64,000 nt of DNA from Apoderus coryli (taxonomy: Eukaryota; Arthropoda; Insecta; Coleoptera; Attelabidae), in NCBI GenBank assembly GCA_911728435.2, contig OU452198.1, forward strand, positions 31,277,902 to 31,341,901. Direction: 5' to 3'. Below, piece after piece: positions 42,566 to 53,400 of this stretch (position 1 is the stretch's first letter; the number at the start of each line of letters is the position of its first letter). A program made the position numbers and the translations under genes. The notes under the pieces are model-generated. The model did no database searches, was not told the DNA's origin, and was given only the letters and a program-made list of their open reading frames with translations.

Positions 42566-44018
42566 TGGAACATCTTTCTGTAGCACAAAAGGTTGAGATG
42601 ATATTGCTCTATGGAGAATGTCACAGACATGTCGATAATGCCGTAGCATTGTATATTGTATAAGCAACGTTTTCCAGAAAGAATAGACGGATTAAATTGA
42701 GGAAACTGCGCAATTTTATTAAACTGACAGAAAATTGCCCCATTTATTATCCTACTTACTATCAACCTGACTAACCAGATTGTTTTGCTTAGAACCGGTA
42801 TTATTACATCCGCTATTATTAGAGGAGTAATGAGGTTTAGCCAAAAAATTCTAGCCTATTCATCGATTAACCATATTGCATGAATGCTCTCAAGGATTTT
42901 AATTTCAACCTCAATTTGAGTGATTTATTTCTTAACCTACTCACTAATCATGATTAATCGCATCATAATTCTATCACTATCCCGATCATTTATTGTGAAT
43001 CAATTAATATCAACCCTAAACAACGATAAAACAATGAAACTTTTCCTAATAATCAATATACTTTCCCTATTAATTTAATAACGGGTATCCCGCGCTATAT
43101 TTTACCGTATTGTGAAGGATTTTAGAGAAACCGGAAATATACAGCCGAAAAAACGAACTCGCTACGGTCAGTGGCGAAAATAATGAAATCGCAGTATTGG
43201 CGGCTATTGCTGTGAATCCGCATGTTTCTTGTCGAAGAATTTCTTGAGACTCTGGAATTTCTAAATCAAGTATTCTTAGGATATTAAAGCGGCATAAATT
43301 TCATCCGTATCACATTGCTTTGCATGAAGAACTTCATGGTGACGATTTTCAGAATCGAGTCAGATTTTGTAAGTGGGCACGAGAACAAATTTGATTAAAC
43401 AGAAACTATTTCTTTAGTGTGTTGTTTACGGAGGAATCTGGTTTCACAAACCATGGACAGGTGAATCGCCACAACCTGCATTATAAATATATTGGGGTGT
43501 CGAAATTCCGCGGTGGTTAAGAGAAGTGGAACAACAGCGCCCTTGTACGGTGAATGTATGGTGTGGAATTCTTGGAGATAGGTTGATTGGTCCATATTTT
43601 ATTGAAGAACATTGGATGGACAAAAATATCAGCAGTTTTTAGAGCAGCATTTACCCCTTCTACTATAAGATATACCACAACAAGAACCGGCAAATGTGTG
43701 GTTTCAACATGATGGCTGTCCTGCACATTCTGCCAGAATTTCCCGTGAAGTGTTAGATCATGAATACCCTGATCGATGGATTGGAAGAGGTGGCCCCGTT
43801 GTGTGGCCTTGGATACCTGATTTAACGCCTCTCGATTTCTTTTTATGGGGAAGTATTAAAGAAGTAGTCAATCAGAACTACACCTGAAAATATGATGGAA
43901 CGCATTAGAAATGCTTGCAGAAATGTGACCAGAGAGAATATTTTTCAGAGTCAGGAATCCTTTATAAAGCGAATTGATAAGTGCATTGAAGTTGCAGGTC
44001 ATCATTTTGAGCATTGAT
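42566..44018 (+). pseudogene. Mariner-like transposase, interrupted and frameshifted
   Basis: Starts MEHLSVAQKVEMILLYGECH; the frame breaks at IV* just before the nad2 insertion. It resumes with YRIVKDFRETGNIQPKKR, then NPHVSCRRIS, ILRILKRHKFHPYHIALH, a region with FTEESGFTNHGQVNRHN (first catalytic acid region), WCGILGDRLIGPYF, FQHDGCPAHSARISREVLD (second Asp) and PDLTPLDFFLWGSIK (third Asp), ending CIEVAGHHFEH. The spacing between second and third Asp is 40 residues. Several frameshifts and the insertion inactivate it. The frame order confirms that the fragments at 14390-16915 are the same family. Confidence 0.85.
42683..43080 (+). pseudogene. nad2: NUMT: nuclear copy of mitochondrial nad2 (3' part)
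   Basis: In the invertebrate mitochondrial code one frame stays open for 131 codons and ends at TAA (43076-43078). TGA appears four times, all as Trp (for example LNWGNC, LLNWQKIAP, HIAWML), and AGA/AGG four times as Ser. The pieces NWQKIAPFIILLTIN and KILAYSSINHIAWMLSS are the conserved core of NADH dehydrogenase subunit 2. Base composition (C-rich third positions, few runs) differs from the surroundings. The insertion replaced about 4 bp of the transposase (after GAAAGA). It cannot be translated in the nucleus. Confidence 0.92.
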
Positions 44019-44314
44019 TATAATAAATTTCAAGGTTTTGTCGAGACCTTTTTCTTTCGTGTAATAGCAAATAAATGTTGTAAAAAATGTTATTATTTCA
44101 CTCGGAATAAAAACTGTTGTTAACGAAAGTTATTTGTTTTTTCTGTAGAATACGATTCTGTAATAAAAAAATCTATGCTTCTATCTCAAAAACCAAAGTT
44201 GACCTTGAGATAACCTTGAAACGGTTGTCAACTTCGCAAATGGATACCACCACAACACACAAACAACTTTTATTTGAACTTTTTTTCCGAAAAATGTGCC
44301 GGTTTTAAGATGTG

Positions 44315-45730
44315 GGGTTTTGATTCTACTGGATTTCAGCAAAGCTTTTGACACTATTAATCACAATATACTATTATCATTGTTTAAATTTGCAGGATTC
44401 GATGTATCATCAGTGCTACTACTAAGTGACTATCTGAGTGGTAGATCGCAAAGAGTACTTATTCTGGACAATTGTCTTCCGCGACATCTATAAACAAGGG
44501 CGTTCCACAAGGCTCAATCCTGGGCCCACTTTTTTTTACCCTTTACACTAGTCATTTCTCCTCCGTCTTGAAAGAATGTAAAATGCACATGTACGCGGAT
44601 GACACGCGTTTGTATTGTTTTTTCCCAAAAGATAAACACATGGGGTATTTACATTTAATCAACTCTGAACTCAATCGGTTGGTGGATCTTTCGAATTCAC
44701 ATAATCTGTTGATAAATCATGAGAAGTCTAGTGTGATTTACTTTGGTGATTTAACAAATATACATTTCCCAATAAAATTACAAAATAACTGTTTAACTGT
44801 ATCTACTAAATCAAAAAATCTTGGTGTCTTGGTCGATAAAGAGCTCAAATTTGTTGATCACGTCTCTAGCTTGCTTCAGAAAAGTTATTCTAAATTAAAA
44901 TTAATATATTCAAATCGCCATATACGAAGTTCTAATATTAAAAGTTTACTGTGTGAAACATTTGTTTTATCTCAATTTAATTATTGCGATTTTGTCTATG
45001 GCCCATGTCTGCTACAAAAAGAGTGTTCTAGAATACAAAAAGTACAAAATTCCTGTTTGAGACTAATGTATGGCATAAGAAAATATGAGCGAATAAGCCA
45101 TACACTGAAAACCGCAAAATGGCTTAATATGGTTAATCGAAGACGATTACATGAATTATGTACATTTCATGAAGTAATTACTAAAAGGATTCCCCCATAA
45201 TAAGATTACATTCAGAACCGATGTCCATAATTTAAATGTTAGACAAAAAGATATGATTGATATACCGCCCCACAGAACCACATTATTTAAGAAATCATTT
45301 TCATATCGTATAGCCACAGAATATAATAAACTGCCTCACAATTTTAGGTCTTTCTCGATATCCAAGTTTCGGTCAAAAATATGCGACAAGTTGTTCAACG
45401 AGCAATGTTCTCTTCTCAATAATTAATCTAAATTTTCTTTCTCTTCTGTCTAACTTTTATTCTTCCCACCACATAGTCCTTGCGAATTTGTAAATAATTA
45501 AGTTAGTTGGTTTGTAAATAATCAAATTAGTTAAGATTAAATTTTCAATAGTTTTTTTTTTGGTGTGTTCATTGATGTTCTTACCTAACATATTTTTTTT
45601 TCTCTTAGGTTCATGTAGAATATCAGCTATACTGAACATGCACCTTTTAGCAATTTTTTTTTAAAAAGTATGTATTACCGAATGTATTTTTTTTACTTTT
45701 ATTAATTGCTGATAAAGATTATTATTATAA
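44315..45730 (+). pseudogene. LINE reverse transcriptase fragment (CR1-like), 5'-truncated
   Basis: Begins at the RT finger/palm: LLDFSKAFDTINHNILLSL, then after a frameshift GVPQGSILGPLFFTLYTS, MYADDTRLYC (catalytic YADD) and the thumb/C-terminal KNLGVLVDKELKF, QFNYCDFVYGPCL, SRIQKVQNSCLRLMYGIRK. It ends with the YNKLPHNFR-type C-terminus and a GATTATTATTATAAA tail. Truncated at its 5' end, inserted in the mariner TIR without clear duplication. Closely related fragments: 48815-50160, 57966-58380, 62085-63440. Confidence 0.85.
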
Positions 45731-45763
45731 AAGGCTGTCTCAAGATAAATGACCCACCCGGTA

Positions 45764-45990
45764 TACATCTCGCTGTGCTTAAGTACAGGCCGATATTGTA
45801 CATGGGCAACGACTATGGTACTCTGACGAGCTCGTAATACTCGTAAGAGCGAAACGAATTAGTCACTACCTATCTGTAGACCCAATCCGCGGTCTGGTTC
45901 AACTGAATTAGACTGAGGTCCTGCTAAATTAAACAAAATCTCTTGTGTAGGTAAAACCAGCAATTTTCTCCGCTATGCCACAAAATTATT
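45764..45990. repeat. Repeat S, partial copy
   Basis: Matches 48600-48830: GCTTAAGTACAGGCCGATAT, GGGCAACGACTATGGTACTC, ATTAAACAAAAT and GTGTAGGTAAAACCAGCA. The mariner copy ends exactly at its left border, suggesting insertion into repeat S. Confidence 0.7.
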
Positions 45991-46037
45991 TTTGTTTTTA
46001 TTGTTTATAATATTTTATATTCACTTTATCAAAAAAA

Positions 46038-46585
46038 TATACCGGGTGCGTCAGGTTTTTGTAGCAGGACTTTAACAATTTATAGAATATAGTTTTTTAA
46101 GATGAAAATCTTATGGAAACATAAATCCATGGAAGCTTTATTTCTGAGATACAGAGTGTCAAAGTTTCAGGATTGATTTAATTATTTATTTTTTTTTATT
46201 AATTTACAATTACTTTGTTCTTTGCATTTAAAAAATAAAATGTAGTCTCTACTTTTAACTGGTCCTAAATTTCATAAGTCTCATTTTAAAAAATACCATT
46301 TTATTACAAATAAATTTCATTTCTCTCCAAATCAGTACAGTTCTCGAAAAACATACAAGAGACCAAAGAGTTTCCAAATTAAACAGATATTCTATTACTT
46401 AACTATTTATTTAATAAGAAGCAGAGACGAAGAAGAGAAGTCAGTACGAACCCCAAAAATGTACCACCCTGTATGTTTTGAAAAATACTCAATAACCCCA
46501 GATCTTCATGATATGTTTGTATAATATTTTCATCTTAAAGAATTATGTAAGTCCTTCTATAAAAACCTGACTCACCCTGTATATC
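46038..46585. mobile_element. Foldback MITE with (AC)CGGGTG...CACCCTGTA ends
   Basis: The left end GGGTGCGTCAGGTTTTTGTA and ATTTATAGAATATAG with TTAAGATGAAAATCTTA is inverted at the right as ATTTTCATCTTAAAGAATTA and AAAACCTGACTCACCCTG. A relative of its right end closes 47228-47712. Confidence 0.65.
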
Positions 46586-46589
46586 TCTA

Positions 46590-47225
46590 CAACCAACGCA
46601 GAACATATAAATTCCACATTTTCCGATTTATAGAATTCCAGTTTGAAATCACTACACATAGAATGTTTAAATTTACATTAAAAAATCCAAATAAATTTAT
46701 AGGTGGTAATTTAAACAACGACATACGCGTAGTAACTGTACGGTATTTTTATCGATACACGCATTAAACAACCTGTTAATTGAATAAATCTTAGATTAAT
46801 AGTCGCAAACATTTACATAATAAAAAAATTAGACAACGACCTCGCTTAATTATAGTCGAAATTTACTAAAGAGAAATGTAAAACAAACGTAACATGTTTC
46901 GGTTTTTATTTTGTATTTTGGCATTGAACTAGAATTAACAAAAGTATTTTTATTGTTTTTAAAACATAAATGTTTGGCAATCAGGAAGGAACGATTAGGT
47001 ATTTTTGGGATATTATTGTAAAATGTGTCTAAGTCTGTGATCGCATCAAACAAAAATAGCATCAAATTAAACTACGTGATGATTAAACAAAATGTTTATT
47101 TTTGTAAAAACACTTGATATACAACGTGTCCGTGTCGCGCGGAAAACGCATCAATTATTTAGGTTCCCAATAGACGGCTATGAATCACATTTATTTAGTG
47201 GGACAAAAACACTAGCAACCAAGAT
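46590..47225. other. No gene seen
   Basis: Short ORFs only. No recognised repeat. Confidence 0.45.
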
Positions 47226-47227
47226 AA

Positions 47228-47712
47228 AGGATGTAATTTATACAGGGTGTTTGAAAAGGACGGCTGTCACAACTTAGGTGACATTAGGAAATTTGTCACT
47301 CAGACGACTGTCATCTATAGCGTTATTCTTTTGCATTGTTTAAGTCAGATAAATATCTCCTTAATTATATGTATATATTGTATATATATATTAAATTTGT
47401 CAACGTTGTTGCTAGAAATAGGGAGGTTATATGGCCCTAACTAGACCAAAATTATTAAGACCAGTGGCTTTAGGATGGGCAACTTAATAAGAATTATGGA
47501 CAAAAAATATGTACGCCACTGACTGTAATTAAGTTCGATATTGTCTTCAGATAAAACAACTAAAACTACAACTTTTTTTACATATCTTGTATCTTGAGGA
47601 AAATTCCTGAAACAAAGATTCCACGGATATATGTTTGTATAATATTTTATCTTAAAAAATTATATTCTATAAGTTGTTAAAGTGCTGCTACAAAAACATG
47701 ACTCACCCTGTA
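47228..47712. mobile_element. Possible composite MITE
   Basis: Left end TATACAGGGTGTTTGAAAAG; right end ACATGACTCACCCTGTATAT preceded by ATATTTTATCTTAAAAAATT, as in the 46038 element. The two ends belong to different families, so this may be two broken copies. Confidence 0.4.
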
Positions 47713-48350
47713 TATTAGTGGAGATTCCTATGTCTGCACTGTGATTATATTTGAATCCCGCTCATAATTTTTTACAGATAACTTAAAGTATTACTAAGAA
47801 GATTACAGTTTATCTTAATATTACAATTTATTTATTGTAGTTGGAAATAAAATTACATCCTAAGTAGGAAATAATTCCCGAAACAAAAATAATAATAATA
47901 ATAACAAATAATAACACTAATAATAAAAGAACTACAAACAGACCTAGGAAAACAATTTGGAAAAGATGAAGTCCTAAGCCTGGCAGAAATACTTATACAT
48001 ATACTTTATATATACCTAATACATTACAAATCTTAATAATAAACAAATAGTACATCAAAATTAAATAGTATTGAATTAAGTTAATTAGGTGCGAATGAAA
48101 TTCCCTTTCTCTCTCTCACATGAATCTATCAACACAGAAGAATCAATCAGTTTTATGGGAGGTTATTCCGAAGCAAGAGGTTTTTGTTTTCTTTTCTGAA
48201 TTTAATTGGAAGAAACGAATTGAGGCAGTCAGGAAGTTGATTTAAATGCCAGTAAACGTTATATGTAAACATAAAAGGATTTCATGTCCGTAAATATAAT
48301 AAATGAAAAATAATTTAATGGCAAAGCGGACTGTTTTCATTATTTGGCAT
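47713..48350. other. No gene seen; AAT microsatellite
   Basis: An (AAT)n-like tract sits at about 47888-47909. No coding region supported. Confidence 0.5.
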
Positions 48351-48354
48351 TAAA

Positions 48355-48835
48355 CATCGACGGCAGAACGCTTGGAGACCACCGTCCGAGCATTGCTGAA
48401 ACCCAAATATTTGGGAGATGCTGGAAGAAGGATAAAATGGTCTCCTGCTAGCGTTTTGTGTTCATACTATTTTTATTTATATTTATTTCTATACGACTGG
48501 TTTTACCTATACATTGCGTTTGTTCGGCCTCTGCATGGTATAGGATATGCATTACTATGTATATGTAGATGATACGTGTTTACATGTGTCTACTATTGTG
48601 TATCCTATTGTGCTTAAATGCAGGCCGATATTTGTAGATGGGCAACGACTATGGTACTCTGACGAGCTCATAACAAGAGCGAAACGAATTCGTCAGTATC
48701 TGTCGACCCATGCCTCGGTCTGGTTCTATTGAATTAGACTGGGGCCGTACTAAATTAAACAAAATTCCTTGTGTAGGTAAAACCAGCATTTTAGTCCGCT
48801 TTGCCATTAAATTATTTTTCATTTGTTATATGTAA
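48355..48835. repeat. Repeat S, longer copy
   Basis: Carries the text shared with 45764-45990 plus about 240 bp to its left (GACGGCAGAACGCTTGGAGA onward). The short ORFs across it are not conserved between the copies. The class is unknown. Confidence 0.55.
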
Positions 48836-48837
48836 AT

Positions 48838-50160
48838 CCTCGACGAAAAAGTCTAGTGTGATGACCTGGCGGAGAAATTAAGCCCTTGTGTCTCAGATTC
48901 AAAGCATGTACATCTGTACGAAAACGTATTTTATTATATAAATATGGAGGGCATTGGTTAATAATAACTTTGTGGCAAAAGGTAACAAAAAGAAATCTTC
49001 GTCTAGTCTCCATGCTCAGCCAGGTAGCCTCAGCAATCTTATATGAAATTCTTTCGTATTTACTGATGTTATAAATGAACCTTAAACATGATTTTTGTAC
49101 CCTTTCGATACGGTTGGAATCAATTTTGTGAAGACAAGGGCCATAAACAACATCAGCGAAATTAAAATGACTTAAAACCAATATATCAGTCAACTGAATT
49201 TTAAGTTTTTCGGATATAATGTATTGATGTGGATACAAAATTTTTAAGCCAGCATATGCTTTTTGGAGACACTTAGTAACATGATCTTTAAAACAAAGAT
49301 AGACAATAATAAGCAGACCCAAATTTTTGGCTTTGGTTACTGCGTGGAAATGAGAACTGCCCAAGACGAGATTAAGAGAATCCCTGACGGTATCACGATG
49401 TTTACCAAAAACCATTAATGTAGAATTGCTAGGATTTATGTGTCGAGTGTGCTGAACAGAGGAACTGTGTACCGCTTCCAAGTCCGAATTAATCACTCGC
49501 TCAGCCTGTGCACACATTTTCGACGAAAAAGAATGGTAAAGCATCGGCATATAGGTGTGTTTTAACATGCTTTACAGAATCTAGGATATTAGAGGTATAT
49601 ATTGAAAACAGTAGTGGACCTAAAATAGAACCTTGCGGGATGCCGCACTCAATATTACCGAGACCAGATCTGCCTTTATTAGTCTCCACATACTGAGAAC
49701 GGTCTGTCAAATAGCAGTCTAGGAGTTGAATTGAGTTTCGTGAAAAACCTGAATAATGCAAAATACTTTTTAAAATTATAAAATTAATCGTATCAAAGGC
49801 TTTTGAATAATCAAGCATTATAAGAGCTGTAGTTCTACCATTGTCAGTTTCACGCAAAATATCGTCGACAATGTTGCCCAGTGCTGTAGCGCAACTATAC
49901 CCTGATCTAAATCCAGATTGTATAGGGGGAAGAATACGGAACTACCCTCGATACTTTCCATGTTGTAGGAAATTTTTAATTTAATATTCAACTGTTCACT
50001 ATATTGACTACATATGGAATAATATACTTATCAATCTCAGACTCTGAAACCATGGTGAAACTAAACAATTCAACAAAATTCCTCTTTTGATTATTAAGAT
50101 AAAACTCCAACAAATCATTATCAGGCGCGGTAGACAACGCAGAATGTCTTAAAAAGAATA
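48838..50160 (-). pseudogene. LINE reverse transcriptase fragment (CR1-like), 5'-truncated
   Basis: From the minus-strand 5' end: VELFSFTMVSESEIDKY, PPIQSGFRSGYSCATALGN, MLDYSKAFDTINFIILKS, GIPQGSILGPLLFSIYTSN, then HLYADALPFFF (the YADD position reads YADA) and, after a frameshift, KNLGLLIIVYLCFKDHV, LSHFNFADVVYGPCL and a C-terminus ending RRGFTYNK. Its 5' end lies about 25 bp beyond the stop of rhomboid gene 2. Inactive, because the second catalytic Asp is lost and the frame broken. Confidence 0.85.
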
Positions 50161-50183
50161 AAAATAAAGAAATAATAAATTTG

Positions 50184-50483
50184 TCAACTTGGAAAATAGT
50201 TTGTCCAAAAGATATTGATCAAAATAGCAGTACTCATAAGTAAAATATAGAGTACTAAAGCAATCCACCAAACGTACTTCTCAATTGTAGTTACATTTAA
50301 ATTTTTAAGAATGTAAATACCAACAAGGAGTCCTGCCACTGCACCACCAAAATGGGCTGATATGCCGATCTGATCATTAGTGTTTCTGAAGAATCTATCA
50401 TAGACTGAACTCCCGATATCAGATGATGCTATCAGACCAAAAATGAAGAGCTGTATGCCTGGAAATGTCATTTCCCGCCAGTT
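50184..50483 (-). CDS. rho-4: Rhomboid gene 2, last exon
   Basis: NWREMTFPGIQLFIFGLIAS to FWTNYFPS, then stop. Acceptor TTTTCAG. Contains the catalytic His motif AHFGG. Confidence 0.9.
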   Translation of the reverse strand, partial: NWREMTFPGIQLFIFGLIASSDIGSSVYDRFFRNTNDQIGISAHFGGAVAGLLVGIYILKNLNVTTIEKYVWWIALVLYILLMSTAILINIFWTNYFPS

Positions 50484-53400
50484 CTGAAAAAAAAAACACC
50501 GTTATTTAAATAAACCAATATGAATTAATTTATCATTATTTTAGTTCTAACAATGTTAGAACTAGAACTTATAACTTTCTTTCACCTAGACAATCGATAG
50601 TTGCATTCTTCTCTAAATCACAGATCTAGTCTGATAGGAATTCAAAATGTGTAAAATTAGTTGTAACCTTTGCCGTGTCGAAACGTCAGTGGATCCAGCA
50701 AACTACTTTGTAAATGCCCACATAGTCACTGCCTATCAAGAATGTTTCAGGAAGGTCCCTCTTTAGCAAGGGAGTTTGCCCACATCTTTTATAGATAATA
50801 AAGATCTAAATGGCAATAAGTTTTATGAACTATTAATAATGGTAGTGAACTTTTCTTCAAGTTTGTTTATCGTATGCATTCAAGGAATGTAGAACGAGAA
50901 GAACTGAAGTTTTAAGATATATGTGTCCACGGATAGAGTTTGGAAGAGGAAAAACATTTTTATTTGTCGATTTAGAAGAAAAAGTCATTCTTTATAAAAA
51001 CGTCTGCTTGTGTCGAAACTACAATTTCAAATAACAAATTTACGATTACCATACAGGGTATATCAAAAATAACATTTTTAATGATTTTGATTTTTTTGTT
51101 TTTTTTTAATTTTATGAAAATATTTTCAAAACCGTGATTTATTACACCAATTGTGCAAAAAACACTAATAAACTTTTTTCTCAAAGTGGTTAATTTTATA
51201 GCTACTATTAAAATAATAAAATTAAAAAAAAAACAAGGAAATCAAAATCATTAAAAATGTTAGTTTTGATATACCCTGTATAGTAATCGTAAATTTCGTA
51301 CTCGAAATTGTAGTTTTGACACAAGCAGACGTTTTTATAAAGAATGACTATTTCTTCTAAATCTACAAATAAAAAAGTTTTTGCTCTTCCAAACTCTATC
51401 CGTGGACACATAGAGTTTGGAAGAAGAAAAACTTTTTTATTTGTAGATTTAGAAGAAAAAGTCATTCTTTATAAAAACGTCTGCTTGTGTCAAAACTACA
51501 ATTTCAAATACCAAATTTACGATTACTATACAGGGTATATCAAAAATAATATTTTTAATGATTTTGATTTTCTGGGTTTTTAATTTTATTATTTTAATAG
51601 TAGCTATGAAATTAACCAATTTGAGAAAAAAGTTTATAAGTGTTTTTTGCACAATTGGTGTAATAAATCACGGTTTTGAAAATATTTTCATAAAATTAAG
51701 AAAAACCAAAAAAATCTAAATCATTAAAAATGTTATTTTTGATATACCCTGTATAGTAATCGTAAATTTGGTATTTGAAGTTGTAGTTTCGACACAAGCA
51801 GACGTTTTTATAAAGAATTACTTTTTCTTCTAAATCGACAAATAAAAAAGTTTTTCCTCTTCCAAACTCTATCCGTGGACACATTGTATAATCCTGTTTA
51901 CACCATCGGCATCGTGCTACCCTGAATTTTGGAAGAACCAGTTCTATCGGAACTTCATCTCGACAATATGAGCAAGTGATCAAAGTATGATTAGAATTCA
52001 ACTACATCTAGCTTTCAGTCTGTCAGCAAGTTAAAATTCAACCAGCAAAAGTTGCGGCAAATGGAAGAAACAATTCCAGTTTCTTTCGCGTGACAAAAAA
52101 TATTCGTCATTACCATATTCGTCAATAAAAGTTCTATTTACGCAAAAATTCCCTGGGATTTCGCTTGTATAGTGGCGGTTGACGGTTTTGTGATGCAATT
52201 TTTAGTCAAGTATTTTAGTTAGCAAACGCGGTCCACTTAGTGCTGAACAAATCACGGTCCTCTAGCACTATTTGAAGACATTGTTTATTATTTTACGAGT
52301 TTGCATTTGTTTAAGGTAGATTGGCTGAATTGAACTTGCTGGAGTTTGTCGAGGACTATGGAGAATGCATGAACAGCAAATTCATGCTGATTTTAGACAG
52401 AGTAAGCCATGATGTTTTGATTACAAATCTTAGATTTACTGGTCTTTCCGGTAACTTCAAGTTACAATGGATGGACCACTATTAGTTTCTTCGGGTGTAT
52501 CACAAGGCTCACACCTCGGTCCATTTTTATTCACTATATTTTTAATAGTGATAAGAGTGATTGTTTCAGGAATGCAGATTACAAGTTTTTTGCAGACAAC
52601 CTTAAACTAAATCTGAGGATCTTGTTGTGTTTTCTTTAAGTGGTGCTTATTAAATGGTTCAGACCTGAATATAGTGTGCCATGTAATGAACTTTAGTCGG
52701 TGGATTAGCGTTAACTTAATTATGAACTACTTGTAAAGACTTTGGGAGTTTTAATTTTTATCAAGCACCTCACTCCAGAATTTTACAAAATAGCCACTAT
52801 TAAGTTACTGTACACGACACTATACTAGTGAGACTGCATTTGGTGTACGCATCCTGCGTTTGGAGCCAAGTATTGAGCAAGTTCAGTGAAAATTTTTAAG
52901 AAACATATATTTTAAGATCAGTCGACAATTGCGTAATGATCCGACATAGTCAAGATAAGTTATTGGAAGAAATTGCTTTGAAATCCATAGCGGAGCTTAG
53001 AAATTTGAATTCTCCGAAACTGAATCTGATTTTTCTATTTTTACGTAAGCAACCAACACGTCTACTCTGATGGGCTATCAAACATACAGTGAGGGCGAAA
53101 AGTCACGCATAAATTCTCACATTCTATTATAATTAATTGACTCTGTGAATTGTATTCTCGAAAAGACTTACCATAATAATTGTCGCGATGTGCGCAGTAA
53201 GTAAAGCATATACTCCTCCGCTAGCTCCTGCTAGTCGCATCCATGGATCCGTTATTGATGTAGCTAGTGAACCAGCTATAACACCAGCAAAATAAACTAA
53301 TAGAACACGCCACCATTTATGTACCATTTCCAATGGAATGCCCAGAAGTAGTTGTACAGCTAAATTCACGATGATATGAAAATATCTTGAATAGAAAATA

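Larger units (their letters stand above)
40893..45761 (+). mobile_element. Mariner-like element, second copy, with nad2 and LINE insertions
   Basis: Starts CCAGGCGGTCCATTGATCTT after TA (40891-40892) and ends GACCCACCCGG before TA (45762-45763). Order: long TIR (40893-41098), unrelated insert (41100-42045), hairpin block (42110-42430), 5' UTR, transposase start (42566), nad2 insertion (42683-43080), rest of transposase to about 44018, long TIR (44100-44314), LINE (44315-45730), last 30 bp of TIR. It serves as the reference for interpreting the 14071-29857 copy. Confidence 0.8.

Noticed and set aside
47888..47909. CRISPR or satellite array
   Set aside because: It is a plain AAT microsatellite.
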